The notes: generated from the sequence alone by a model not told the origin. A stretch of DNA of 64,000 bases from Oleiharenicola lentus (GCF_004118375.1 NZ_SDHX01000001.1:2979693-3043692); one strand, 5' to 3'; shown: positions 52,434 to 62,951, counted from the first letter of the stretch. Numbers and translations: made by a program.

Positions 52434-52569
52434 GCCACGCTCGCACCATTTTCAAAACACCGGTCGGTGGAGTCCTAAGCTACCCCGTTATTGCGAGGCT
52501 GGCGACGCCAGCCGCCTCGCCTGACGCCTTGTCAAACCACCCCACCCGGACATCGTCCCCGCCAACCCC

Positions 52570-53352
52570 ATGAAGATCCCCACCCGCTTCGCTTTCGCGC
52601 TGGCCGTCGCTTGCCTCGCCTTTCTCCGCCTCCCCGCCGCCGAAGACAGCTGGATTTCGCTCTTCAATGGCAAGGACCTCACCGGCTGGACGCCCAAGTT
52701 CGCCAAACACCCGCTCGGCGTGAACTACGCCGACACGTTCCGCGCCGAGGACGGCGTCATCAAGGTCGCCTACGACAAGTATGAGAAATTCGACAAGCAG
52801 TTCGGCCACCTCTACTCCAACCTGCCCTACTCGCGCTATATCCTGCGCCTCGAATACCGCTTCACCGGCACGCCGATGGCCGACGCACCCTCCTGGGCCG
52901 GCCGCAACAGCGGCGTCATGATCCACGCCGCCTCGCCCCTCACGATGAGTCTCGGCCAGGAGTGGCCCGTCAGCATGGAGGTGCAGTTCCTCTGCACCGA
53001 CACCAAGGCCGGTCGCCAGACCGGCAACGCCTGCACGCCCGGCACGCACCTCGAACTCGACGGCAAGCTCACCACTGCGCACATCATCGACGCGAAGAAC
53101 AGCACGCTCTCCCCGATGGAAGAATGGATCGCCGTCGAGGTGGAGGTGCACGGCAACGACGAGGTCGTCCACCGCATCAATGGCGTGGAAGTCCTGCGCT
53201 ACCGCCACCCGCAGCTCGATCCCAAGGATGCCGATGCCCAGCGGCTGCTCGCCGCCGGTGCGCCACTGCAACTTTCCTCCGGCCACATCGCCCTCCAGGC
53301 CGAGTCCCAGCCCGTATGGTTCCGCAATATCCGGATCAAGGTGCTGCCTTGA
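52570..53352 (+). CDS. DUF1080 (3-keto-disaccharide hydrolase-like) exported protein
   Basis: 260 residues with signal peptide (MKIPTRFAFALAVACLAFLR...). The domain opens 'WISLFNGKDLTGWTPKFAKH' and includes 'DTFRAEDGVIKVAYDKYEKF', then 'NSGVMIHAASP', 'SMEVQFLCTD' and the C-terminal strand 'IALQAESQPVWFRNIRIKVL'. DUF1080 proteins are lectin-like beta-sandwiches, and some hydrolyse 3-keto-glycosides. Following a Gfo/Idh/MocA oxidoreductase, a 3-keto-sugar route is plausible. Convergent with the helicase, 10 bp apart. Confidence 0.9.
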   Translation: MKIPTRFAFALAVACLAFLRLPAAEDSWISLFNGKDLTGWTPKFAKHPLGVNYADTFRAEDGVIKVAYDKYEKFDKQFGHLYSNLPYSRYILRLEYRFTGTPMADAPSWAGRNSGVMIHAASPLTMSLGQEWPVSMEVQFLCTDTKAGRQTGNACTPGTHLELDGKLTTAHIIDAKNSTLSPMEEWIAVEVEVHGNDEVVHRINGVEVLRYRHPQLDPKDADAQRLLAAGAPLQLSSGHIALQAESQPVWFRNIRIKVLP

Positions 53353-53362
53353 TCCACTGAGT

Positions 53363-54688
<1,326 letters not shown>

Positions 54689-54700
54689 GCGGAAAACGGG

Positions 54701-54937
54701 TCAGCCCAGTTGCACGACCAGCGTCTGCCCGCGCGCGGTCACGCGGTCGCCGACGACGAGTTTCTTGCGCTTCTGCGTCTCGACAACGCCGTTCAGAAGC
54801 ACCTCGCCCGCGCCGATCAGCTGCTTGGCCTCGCCACCGCTCTCGGTCACGCCGCCGAACTTGAGCAGCTGGCAGAGTTCGATGGGAATCTCGCGCACGC
54901 TGACGGCACGAGGAGCGGAAGACTTGGCTTGGGTCAT
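54701..54937 (-). CDS. S4-domain RNA-binding protein (YbcJ-like)
   Basis: 78 residues: 'SVREIPIELCQLLKFGGVTE', SGGEAKQLIGAGEVLLNGVV, ETQKRKKLVVGDRVTARGQT. S4 core with G-x-x-K-x-L-I-x-x-G-x-V-x-L-N-G, as in E. coli YbcJ. Binds structured RNA. It lies 12 bp upstream of the DEAD-box helicase gene on the same strand, so both are likely made together as RNA-handling proteins. Confidence 0.9.
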   Translation of the reverse strand: MTQAKSSAPRAVSVREIPIELCQLLKFGGVTESGGEAKQLIGAGEVLLNGVVETQKRKKLVVGDRVTARGQTLVVQLG

Positions 54938-54950
54938 GCCCGGAGGTTGA

Positions 54951-55375
54951 ACCACAAAGGGACCAAGGCACAAAGCCCAATTCGCAAGGCCGGGGTCACC
55001 ACTAAACCCACGAAGTAAACGAAAGGAATCCGGCGGAGTTGCCCACAGAACACACGGAATACACGGAAGGTTGAATGCAGCGTTCTCTGCGCTCGGTCTG
55101 GTAGCCGCCGTGGGCCGGTCACCGCACCGGCCGCACCCTTGACCCAATTCGTTTAAACGCGGAGATCGCGGAGGACGCGGAGCAATCAGCCTGAGGTGGA
55201 AACCGCGCTCCGTGCGGGTCTTCCGAACAGGCCCCATCAGCCTGCGCAGAGCGTCGGCTCCACCTATCGCCCCCCTCCGCGTCCTCCGCGCTCTCCGCGC
55301 CCTCCGCGCCCTCCGCGTTTCAAAGGTATTTCGGAAGATTATCCCCCTTCCGCGTATTCCGTGTGTTCCGTGGGC
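54951..55375. repeat. Nested cluster of 9-nt-period repeats of four types
   Basis: The 458-bp gap from 54938 to 55395 has no gene. It holds a CACAAAG tract (54951-54975), a CACGAAG/AAACGAAA tract (about 54999-55026), an outer inverted pair of CACGGAA type (55041-55070 against 55350-55375), and an inner inverted pair of CGCGGAG type (55155-55182 against 55275-55320, the right arm with five or six units). Inside the inner pair, AGGTGGA-x-x-CCG...CGCTC pairs again with GAGCG...CGG-x-TCCACCT, so 55155-55320 can fold into one long imperfect hairpin. Lies between the S4 and CvfB-like genes. Confidence 0.85.
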
Positions 55376-55395
55376 AAGCCTGCCTTGACTGTCGC

Positions 55396-56250
55396 TCACT
55401 TCTCCCCGTCCACCGTCGACAGCAAGCTGATGCCATCCGGGTCGATCATGATCTTCCGCTCCTTAAACAAGGCGCCGATGGCCTGCTTGAAGGCCTTCTT
55501 GCTCATGCCAAAGACATCACGAATTTCCTCCGGCAGGCTGTTGTCGTGGTAAGGCAGGCGTCCGCCGCGTGCGGTGAGCACTTCCAATACTTTCTCGCTC
55601 ATCGGCCCGATGCGCCGGTGGCCGGCCTGACCCAGAGCCAGGTCGAGTTTCCCGTCCGGACGAATGGCGCGGATGTAGCCCGGGACCACGTCTCCGACCT
55701 TCAGGGGACCAATGATGTCGGTGTGATAGATTAGGCCGCGATGGGCGTTGTTCACGACCAGGTTGAAACCCAGCGGACTTTTGCTCGCGACCATCAGGCG
55801 GACGGACTCGCCCTCGTGGTAATGCGGCGGTTTCTGGTCCAGTCGGCGGTTGAAACGCGCGCTGGCGATCAGGCGGTCGGTGCGCTCATCGAGCACGACC
55901 ATGACGACCACGCGGTCGCCAAGATTGACCGGACCATCCATCTCGCGCATCGGCAGGAGCAGGTCCTTCTCCAGGCCCCATTCCAAAAACACGCCGACGC
56001 GGGGATTGATGCCCGCGACGCGGAGATAGGCCAGTTCGCCCAGTTCGGCCAGCGGTTGCTCCGTCGTCGCCACGAGACGGTCCTCGGAGTCGCGATAGAC
56101 AAAGACCTCGACCTTCCCGCCCACGACGGCCCCGGTCGGGATGAATTTTCCCGGCAAGAGGATTTCCCCCCGCGCCCCGCCATCCAGGTAAAGCCCCGGC
56201 GCCGCCGAGCGGACGACTGTCAGGAGATTGCGTTTGCCGAGTTGAGCCAT
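55396..56250 (-). CDS. CvfB/YitL-like S1-domain RNA-binding protein
   Basis: 284 residues. Series of S1-like domains: 'GEILLPGKFIPTGAVVGGKV', 'GVFLEWGLEKDLLLPMREMD' (second S1), 'YHTDIIGPLKVGDVVPGYIR' with 'RPDGKLDLALG' (third S1), then a C-terminal winged helix 'IRDVFGMSKKAFKQAIGALF' ending 'KIMIDPDGISLL'. That is the CvfB layout (three S1 plus wHTH). CvfB affects virulence gene expression in Staphylococcus. tRNA-Glu and ndk lie upstream on the same strand. Confidence 0.92.
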   Translation of the reverse strand: MAQLGKRNLLTVVRSAAPGLYLDGGARGEILLPGKFIPTGAVVGGKVEVFVYRDSEDRLVATTEQPLAELGELAYLRVAGINPRVGVFLEWGLEKDLLLPMREMDGPVNLGDRVVVMVVLDERTDRLIASARFNRRLDQKPPHYHEGESVRLMVASKSPLGFNLVVNNAHRGLIYHTDIIGPLKVGDVVPGYIRAIRPDGKLDLALGQAGHRRIGPMSEKVLEVLTARGGRLPYHDNSLPEEIRDVFGMSKKAFKQAIGALFKERKIMIDPDGISLLSTVDGEK

Positions 56251-56300
56251 ACCGCAGTTTGAGCGTCCAAACCGCCCATGAGGAGGTAATTCTGGAGCAA

Positions 56301-56333
56301 TAAAAAGCCCGCATCACCTGGATGCGGGCCTTT
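56301..56333 (-). terminator. Intrinsic terminator after tRNA-Glu
   Basis: On the minus strand, stem GCCCGCATC / GATGCGGGC (9 bp, 5-nt loop) then TTTTTATT, beginning 10 bp after the tRNA. Confidence 0.92.
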
Positions 56334-56338
56334 GAGAG

Positions 56339-56413
56339 TGGTGCCCCCACGGGGAATCGAACCCCGGTTTGAAGAATGAGAATCTCCTGTCCTAGCCGCT
56401 AGACGATAGGGGC
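56339..56413 (-). tRNA. tRNA-Glu, anticodon CTC
   Basis: 75 nt with encoded CCA. Acceptor GCCCCTA / TGGGGGC, T-arm CGGGGTTCGATTCCCCG, anticodon stem GGAGA / TCTTC with loop TTCTCAT, so anticodon CTC (codon GAG). It lies 61 bp after ndk and may share its transcript. Confidence 0.94.
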
Positions 56414-56474
56414 GAAAAACTGAAAGAACAAAAAAGCGCACCCGGCGGCGGGCCGTCAAGCGCGCAGTCGAAAA

Positions 56475-56894
56475 TCAGACGTTGAACAGTTCCTCGGCCT
56501 TGAAGAAGCGGGCGAGCTCGAGCTTGGCGTTCTCGTCGCTGTCGGAGGCGTGGACGACGTTCTTCATCATCTCGGTGCCGAAGTCGCCGCGGATCGTGCC
56601 CTTGGCCGCCTTGCGGGAGTCCGTGGGCCCGAGCAAGTCGCGGACCTTCTGGACGATGTTCTCGCCCTGCAACGCCATCATGATGACGGGACGGGAGCTC
56701 ATGAAGGCCTCGATCTCGGGATAGAACGGCTTGCTGGCCACATGCGCGTAGTGCTCGCGGAGCTTCTCGGGGCTCAACTTGCCCATCTTGCAACCGACGA
56801 TGGTGAAGCCGGCCTGCTCAAAACGGTTAAGCACGTTGCCCACATGGCGTTGTTCCATGCAGTCGGGCTTAAAGATGACGAATGTTCTCTGCAT
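56475..56894 (-). CDS. ndk: Nucleoside diphosphate kinase
   Basis: 139 residues. Active-site block KNVVHASDSDENAKLELARF with H115 (phospho-His). 'TFVIFKPDCMEQRHVGNVLN' at the start, and 'RDLLGPTDSRKAAKGTIRGDF' read in pieces. Transfers phosphate between NTPs and NDPs. tRNA-Glu follows 61 bp later on the same strand. Confidence 0.97.
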   Translation of the reverse strand: MQRTFVIFKPDCMEQRHVGNVLNRFEQAGFTIVGCKMGKLSPEKLREHYAHVASKPFYPEIEAFMSSRPVIMMALQGENIVQKVRDLLGPTDSRKAAKGTIRGDFGTEMMKNVVHASDSDENAKLELARFFKAEELFNV

Positions 56895-56968
56895 ATAAGC
56901 CGCCGAACATAGGTCCGGCAGCTCGTTTGGGAAGCCCGGATTTGAGAAATTTGCAAAACCGATTGGGC

Positions 56969-57201
56969 CCCACGAAACACACGAAAGACACGAAAAGGGA
57001 TCGATAATCAGCGGTACGGCAGGAATCCCAAACTGGCGAATGAACCAACCGCTAATCTGCGCTAATGTGCGCCAATCAAGAAATTGAGTCCGTAATCACC
57101 GGCGCAAGCCCCGGACATTTCACCGACGGAGGCAGGACGATCAGTCCTGCGACATGAGAGCCTCGCACCACTCCAAATGCAGGGCTGATGGCCCCACCTC
57201 C
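56969..57201. repeat. Composite intergenic repeat block (CACGAAA, GCTAAT and 23-nt types)
   Basis: The 341-bp gap between ndk and the photolyase gene holds a CACGAAA tract (56969-56999, three units), a GCTAAT tract (57048-57080: CCGCTAATCT, GCGCTAATGT, GCGCCAATCA), and a facing pair of 23-nt repeats (57128-57150 and 57179-57201) whose arms agree at 18 of 23 positions. A third copy of the 23-nt repeat is at 5468-5490. No gene is seen. Confidence 0.8.
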
Positions 57202-57235
57202 AACCAAACTCGAAACCACCTAATCCCGAGAATTT

Positions 57236-58690
57236 TTACGGACTGGTCTGCTTGAGCGACTTGAGGGCATCCAGCGCCGCCGCTCTGGCTGCTCCGTGAT
57301 CGACAATTGGCTGAGGGTAATCGCGCCCCAACACCACCCCGGCTGCGGCTAGCGCGTGCAAGGGCGCTTCCCACGGGCAATGGATGAACTCCGCCGGCAG
57401 TTTTGCCAGTTCCGGCACCCAGCGCCGCACGTAGGCGCCGTCCGGATCGAACTTTGCACCCTGCAACATCGGGTTGAAGATCCGGAAATACGGCGCGGCA
57501 TCGGCGCCGCAGCCCGCCGTCCACTGCCAGCCGAGCGTGTTGCTCGCGAGGTCGGCGTCCACGAGCGTGTCCCAGAACCAGTCCGCGCCGGCCTGCCATG
57601 AAATCCGCAGGTGCTTCACGAGGAACGACGCCACGATCATGCGCACGCGATTGTGCATCCAGCCGGTCATCCAGAGCTGCCGCATGCCGGCGTCCACGAT
57701 CGGATAGCCGGTCTGCCCCTTTTGCCAGGCCCGCAGCTGCTTCGAATCGGTCCGCCAGGGGAAGGCGCCGAACTCCGTGCGCAAGGGAGCCTCGGGCGTG
57801 TGCGGGAAGTGGAACAGCAGGTGATGCGCGAATTCGCGCCAGCCCACTTCGCTGAGAAACACCTGCGCGCCGCGGCTCGGCGGAAAAATCCCGCTGCCTT
57901 TTGCGGAAGCCTTCACCGCCGCCCACACCTGACGCGGCCCCAGGTCGCCGAAATGCAGATACGGCGACAGCGCCGAAGTGCCGTCCACGTCGGGCCGGTT
58001 GCGCTGCTCGCCGTAGTCTTCCATCGCCGACGCGATAAACTGCTTAAGCCGCTTCTGCGCGCCAGCCTCGCCGGGCTCCCAGACCTTGGTAAAACCCGCG
58101 TCCCAGGCGATCTTGGGCAACAGCGCCAGTTCCGGCAAAACGAGCGAGCGCGGCCACGTCTCCGGTGCAGGCAGCGTGCGCAGCGACAGGCGCACCGGTT
58201 CCTCGACCTTGAGCGAGAGGCAGTGTTTCCAGAACGGCGTGAACACCTGAAAAGGCCCGCCGGCCTTGGTCTGCACGGTGTGAGGCTCGAACAGCAGCGC
58301 GGCGTTGAAGCTCTTCGCCTCCACGCCGAGCCCGGTCTTGAGGTCCTTGTCGCGCGCGATGACGGCGGGCTCGTAGCGGCGGCTCCAGTAAACCGCGTCG
58401 GCGCCGGTCGTCTTGATCAACTCGCGCAGCACCGTCCCGCTCTCCCCGCGTGCGAGCACGAGCCGCGAGCCGCGCTCGCGCAGCGATTCGTCGAGCGCCG
58501 CAAGCGAGTGATGCAGCCACCAGCGGGCCGCCCCGCCCAGCGGCCAGCGCCCCTCCGCGGCGTCATCGAGGATAAACACCGGCACCACCGCCCCGCTTCG
58601 CGCCACCGCCGCCGCAAGCGCCGGGTTGTCCTGCAGGCGCAGGTCCTGCCGGAACCAGACGATGGTGGGGCGAGATGAAACCGATGCCAT
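57236..58690 (-). CDS. Deoxyribodipyrimidine photolyase (cryptochrome/photolyase family)
   Basis: 484 residues. N-terminal antenna domain 'TIVWFRQDLRLQDNPALAAA' (W-F-R-x-D-L-R-x-x-D-N-P). C-terminal FAD domain: 'GWREFAHHLLFHFPH', 'GQTGYPIVDAGMRQLWMTGW', HNRVRMIVASFLVKHLRISW and QWTAGCGADAAPYFRIFNP, all of the class I CPD photolyase pattern. Uses blue light to split pyrimidine dimers. Start ATG at 58690; the MASVSSRP head is short. Confidence 0.93.
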   Translation of the reverse strand: MASVSSRPTIVWFRQDLRLQDNPALAAAVARSGAVVPVFILDDAAEGRWPLGGAARWWLHHSLAALDESLRERGSRLVLARGESGTVLRELIKTTGADAVYWSRRYEPAVIARDKDLKTGLGVEAKSFNAALLFEPHTVQTKAGGPFQVFTPFWKHCLSLKVEEPVRLSLRTLPAPETWPRSLVLPELALLPKIAWDAGFTKVWEPGEAGAQKRLKQFIASAMEDYGEQRNRPDVDGTSALSPYLHFGDLGPRQVWAAVKASAKGSGIFPPSRGAQVFLSEVGWREFAHHLLFHFPHTPEAPLRTEFGAFPWRTDSKQLRAWQKGQTGYPIVDAGMRQLWMTGWMHNRVRMIVASFLVKHLRISWQAGADWFWDTLVDADLASNTLGWQWTAGCGADAAPYFRIFNPMLQGAKFDPDGAYVRRWVPELAKLPAEFIHCPWEAPLHALAAAGVVLGRDYPQPIVDHGAARAAALDALKSLKQTSP

Positions 58691-58849
58691 TGATGATTAA
58701 ACGCATGAGCAGGCGTTGCGGATGCGCCAAAGTTGTTGCGGCGGTCTATGGCCAACGCCGGAGAGCTCGCGACCTTGCGAGCCGGCCCGCCGAAACACGG
58801 GTCCTCCCAGGAAGCCTTGGACGGTCGGTGCGAAGCCCGTCCCGCCCCC

Positions 58850-60361
58850 TCACAGCGCGTTCGCGTAGAGTTCCTCGTAGGCGGCGACCGCCGTCTTCCA
58901 CGAGAAATCCCGGCGCATGGCGCGGCGCTGGACCTCGGCGTATTTCGCCTTGTCGGCGTAGAGCACGAGCGCACGGCGCAGGCCGGAGTTGAAGGCCTCC
59001 TGCGTGGGGGGAAACATGATGCCGGTGCCGGCGGCCGGTTCGACGTCGATGTCCACCACTGTGTCCACCAGCCCGCCGACGCGCGAGACCAGCGGCACGG
59101 TCCCGTAGGCCTGGCTATACATCTGGTTCAGGCCACAGGGCTCGAAGAGCGACGGCATCAGGAAAAAGTCGGAGCCCGCCTCGACCAGGTGGCTCATGGC
59201 TTCGTCGTGCTTCACGCACACGCCAATCTTGTCGGGATGCCGCGCGGCCAGCGCGCGGAGGGCCTCCTCATATTTTTTCTCGCCGCCGCCCAGCATCACC
59301 AAGCGGCAGTTTTCCTTGGCGAAAAAATCCTCCGCGCCGAGCAGCAGGTCGAGGCCCTTGCTCGGCGTGAAGCGGCAGACCATGCCGAAGACCGGCCCGG
59401 TAAAGCCGCCGTTGGCCGCGCCGGCCACGGGCATCGGCGGGTTCGTGTTGCCGGTGCGGCGACGCGAGGGCGGCTTCGGCGCCCAGCCAAATTCCTGCAA
59501 AAGTTTTTCCCGGCAAAGCGCCTTGCCGGCCATATTTTCGACGCTGAATCGGGCGGGCAGGCTGGCGTCGGTTGCGGGGTTCCAAACGGCCGTATCGATG
59601 CCATTGATCAGGCCGTGTAGATCCGCGACGCGTGTGCCGATGATACCGTCCATGCCGTTGCCGAACTCTGGCGTCTGGATCTCCTGCGCGTAGCGCGGGC
59701 TTACGGTGGTGACGAGGTCGGCGAAGACGATGCCGCCCTTCATCATGCACATCTGGTCGTAATACTCGAGGCCGTCGATGCCCATGAGCTCGTCGGGCAG
59801 GTTGGTCAGCGGAAAGGATTTTCTCGGGAAGATGCCCTGGTAGGCGATGTTGTGGATCGTGAAGACGGTCTTGAGCGCGAGCGTGACGCCGTAGCGCTGT
59901 TCGGCGTAACGCAGGAACAGCGGCAGCAGGCCCGCCTGCCAGTCGTGGCAGTGGACGATGTCGGCCTTGAAGTCGGTCAGACGCAGCAGTTCCGCCACGG
60001 CCTTCTGGAAAAAGATGAAGCGGGCGTCGTTGTCGTCGTAATCGCGCTCGCCCGTCCAGTAGGGCAACCGGCGGTCAAAGTATTCCTCACGGCAAATCAG
60101 ATGCAGCGTAAGCCCGGCACGCGGCTTGAGGGTATAAACGTCGCCGGCAAGAAACGCGTCGCCCATCTCGATCTTCAGGCGGTGCGTGAGCTCCGCACCC
60201 TTCGCGTGCGGTCCGTCAAACACCGAGCGGTAGCCGGGCATGAACACGGCGACCTCGTGACCGCGATCCACCAGCGTGCCGCCCAGCGCCGCCACCATGT
60301 CCGCCAAGCCGCCGGTTTTCAGGTACGGGAAGACTTCGCTGGCTGCATGGGCAATTCGCAT
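58850..60361 (-). CDS. glgA: Glycogen synthase (ADP-glucose type)
   Basis: 503 residues, GT5. Start 'RIAHAASEVFPYLKTGGLAD' with K-T-G-G-L-A-D; 'DIVHCHDWQAGLLPLFLRYA', 'TIHNIAYQGIFP', and 'SLFEPCGLNQMYSQAYGTVP' (E-x-x-x-x-x-x-x-Q) are intact. A GC-rich insertion 'GWAPKPPSRRRTGNTNPPMP' near 300-320 is not common in the family. Builds alpha-1,4-glucan from ADP-glucose. glgP lies 46 kb away. Divergent from rnr. Confidence 0.95.
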   Translation of the reverse strand: MRIAHAASEVFPYLKTGGLADMVAALGGTLVDRGHEVAVFMPGYRSVFDGPHAKGAELTHRLKIEMGDAFLAGDVYTLKPRAGLTLHLICREEYFDRRLPYWTGERDYDDNDARFIFFQKAVAELLRLTDFKADIVHCHDWQAGLLPLFLRYAEQRYGVTLALKTVFTIHNIAYQGIFPRKSFPLTNLPDELMGIDGLEYYDQMCMMKGGIVFADLVTTVSPRYAQEIQTPEFGNGMDGIIGTRVADLHGLINGIDTAVWNPATDASLPARFSVENMAGKALCREKLLQEFGWAPKPPSRRRTGNTNPPMPVAGAANGGFTGPVFGMVCRFTPSKGLDLLLGAEDFFAKENCRLVMLGGGEKKYEEALRALAARHPDKIGVCVKHDEAMSHLVEAGSDFFLMPSLFEPCGLNQMYSQAYGTVPLVSRVGGLVDTVVDIDVEPAAGTGIMFPPTQEAFNSGLRRALVLYADKAKYAEVQRRAMRRDFSWKTAVAAYEELYANAL

Positions 60362-60494
60362 GTTGCAACCCTACAACCCCATGCGCACGTTGCGACCAGA
60401 AAATCCCGACAATATCCTGCTCCCGATCCGTCATCGCGAGCCCCGCGCAGCGGGGTGTGGCGATCCATCCAGCCGGTCACGTGGTCCCGTCCCC

Positions 60495-62723
60495 ATGAAA
60501 AATTTCTCCGAACGCTTGTTCGCCCATCTTTCCCGCAAGAACTACGTCCCGACTTCCGCCGAGGCCATCGCCAAGGAGTGGCGCCTGAACACCAAGCAGC
60601 GTCGGCCCTTCCTCGCCGAAGTCGGTCAGCTGGTGCGCGCGGGCCGGCTCGCGCTGATCAAGGGCAACCGCCTCTGCATCCCGCAGGAGGCCGATCTTGT
60701 TACCGGCACGATCAATTTTCGCCAGAAGGGTTCGGCCATGGTCACGCCCGAGCGCCGCGCCACCGAAAACCGTGAGGCCGCGATCTACATCGATGCGGCC
60801 GACACCGGCACCGCCCTCCAGGGCGACAAGGTCGTTGTGCGGCTGCGTTCGCCGCGGGAGCGCGATTTCCCGTTTTTCCTGAAACCCGGCGAGCAGGCCG
60901 GCCGCGTCATCGAGATCCTCGAACGCGGCGCCGCCACCGTCACCGGCACGCTGCACCGTGGCCGCACCTATTTCTACGTCACGCCCGACGACCCGCGCAT
61001 CCCGCACGACATCATCGTGCCCGACCCGACGCGCCCCGGCCAGAACGTGAAGCCGCCCGCGATGGTCGGCGACAAGGTCGTCGTGCAGCTCAATGAGTGG
61101 AAGGAGCGCCACCTCAACCCCGACGGCACGATCACGCAGCGCCTCGGCCGCGCCTTCGAACCGCGCGCCGAACTCGCCGCCATCTACCACAAATACAACC
61201 TCGCGACCTCATTCCCCGACCCCGTCCAGCGCGAGGCCGCCGCCATCCCTCCGGAGGTCAAGCCCGCCGACCTCGTCGGGCGGCAGGATTTCCGTGACAT
61301 CCCGACGTTCACGATCGACCCGGATGACGCCAAGGACTTCGACGACGCGCTCTCCATCGAGTATCTCGACCACGGCGACATCCGCGTCGGCGTCCATATC
61401 GCCGACGTGAGCCACTACGTGAAGCCCGGCACCGCGCTCGACCGCGAGGCCCAGCGCCGCGGCAACTCCACCTACCTGGTCGGCACCGTCGTGCCCATGC
61501 TGCCGGAGAAACTTTCCAACGGCCTCTGCTCCCTCGTCGAGGCGCAGGACCGGCTGACCAAGGCCGCGATCTTCACGTTCAACCGCCACGGCGCGCTCAA
61601 GCACACCGAGTTCGCCAACACCGTCATCTGCAGCCGCAAGCGTCTCACTTACAAACAGGCCTACGCGCTGATGTTCGAGGACAGCCACGACGCCATCCGC
61701 CGGCTGCCCCTCCCCGCCGCGCACCAGACCGGCTCGACCGGCCGGGCGCTGAACAGCCTGTCGTTCGAGGAGCTGACCGAGCTCCAGAAATGGGTGCGCC
61801 AGCTCTGGAGCATCGCCGCCAAACTCCGCCGCGAGCGCATGGCCGGCGGTTCGCTCGACCTCGACATGCCCGAGAACAAAATCTTTGTGGATGCCGAGGG
61901 CTACGCCGACCGCATCGAGCGCATCGAGAATGACGAGAGCCACCAACTGATCGAGGAGTTCATGCTCCTCGCCAACGAGGCCGTCGCCAAACTCACGCGC
62001 ACGCAGCGCCTGCCCTCGCTCTACCGCGTCCACGACGACCCCGACGAGGCGCGCCTCGCCGAACTCCGGCAGTTTCTCGCCACCTTCAGCATCAAGGTCA
62101 GCGATCTCACCGAGCGCGACGAGCTGGTGCGTCTGCTCGGCGTTTTGAAGAACCACCCGCAGGGCTACGTCCTCCGCACCCAGGTGCTCCGGTCCATGCG
62201 CAAGGCCTGCTACCGGCCGAGCCACGACGGCCACTTCGGCCTCAACAAGAAGGACTACACCCACTTCACCTCGCCGATCCGCCGCTACGCCGATCTCGTC
62301 GTCCATCGCGTGCTCGCCGCCTGGCTCGCGAAGCAGCCCGGCTACCGCGCCGCGCACACAGACCAGCTCGCCGAGCACCTCAGCCTCACCGAAATCAACA
62401 GCACCGAGGCCGAGCGCGATTCGCAGAAGGTGAAGCTGATGGAGTATTTCGACCGCGAGACGGAGCGGAAGAAGAAGACCGTCTTCAAGGCCATCATCAC
62501 CGACGTCCGCAACCACGGCTTCTTCATCGAGGTGCCCGACGCCGGTGCCTTCGGCATGGTGCCCATCTCCTCGTTGCGCGATGATTTCTATGTGCTCAAC
62601 GGCCCCGGCACCGCGTTCATCGGCCGCAAGTCCAAGCGCAAGTTCGAGCTCGGTCACCCGATCGAGGTCGTCGTGATGAAAGTGGACCGCCAGAAGCGCC
62701 TCATCGACTTCACCGTGCCTTGA
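60495..62723 (+). CDS. rnr: Ribonuclease R
   Basis: 742 residues. N-terminal winged-helix part 'YVPTSAEAIAKEWRLNTKQR', cold-shock domains, then RNB with IDPDDAKDFDDALSIEYLDH at about 274-293 (metal Asp cluster), and a C-terminal S1 domain 'VFKAIITDVRNHGFFIEVPD'. 3'-to-5' exonuclease that degrades structured RNA and works with SmpB-tmRNA; smpB is 14 kb away. The ATG at 60495 fits the family; a longer in-frame start is out of line. Confidence 0.95.
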   Translation: MKNFSERLFAHLSRKNYVPTSAEAIAKEWRLNTKQRRPFLAEVGQLVRAGRLALIKGNRLCIPQEADLVTGTINFRQKGSAMVTPERRATENREAAIYIDAADTGTALQGDKVVVRLRSPRERDFPFFLKPGEQAGRVIEILERGAATVTGTLHRGRTYFYVTPDDPRIPHDIIVPDPTRPGQNVKPPAMVGDKVVVQLNEWKERHLNPDGTITQRLGRAFEPRAELAAIYHKYNLATSFPDPVQREAAAIPPEVKPADLVGRQDFRDIPTFTIDPDDAKDFDDALSIEYLDHGDIRVGVHIADVSHYVKPGTALDREAQRRGNSTYLVGTVVPMLPEKLSNGLCSLVEAQDRLTKAAIFTFNRHGALKHTEFANTVICSRKRLTYKQAYALMFEDSHDAIRRLPLPAAHQTGSTGRALNSLSFEELTELQKWVRQLWSIAAKLRRERMAGGSLDLDMPENKIFVDAEGYADRIERIENDESHQLIEEFMLLANEAVAKLTRTQRLPSLYRVHDDPDEARLAELRQFLATFSIKVSDLTERDELVRLLGVLKNHPQGYVLRTQVLRSMRKACYRPSHDGHFGLNKKDYTHFTSPIRRYADLVVHRVLAAWLAKQPGYRAAHTDQLAEHLSLTEINSTEAERDSQKVKLMEYFDRETERKKKTVFKAIITDVRNHGFFIEVPDAGAFGMVPISSLRDDFYVLNGPGTAFIGRKSKRKFELGHPIEVVVMKVDRQKRLIDFTVP

Positions 62724-62951
62724 GTGAGCGGGATCTGCTTTTGCAAGGGTTTCGTCGGCATGTGCAGAATTTCGGTCAAACCTGGCCTGGAAGTTTCGGG
62801 CCAAATTTTATTGTGTCGGCTACCGCATTTAAATCGTCGGATACTTTTACACCCAAGGGACTTGATTATGCGTATGAAACGTGAGCTTCGTAAATAGATT
62901 ATTCACATGCAATTTATTATCAGCTAATAACAAATTCGCAATTTCGATGCA

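Noticed and set aside
62869-62898. Nine-codon basic frame in the A/T-rich gap before the VPDSG gene
   Set aside because: No conservation evidence and chance is likely in A/T-rich DNA.
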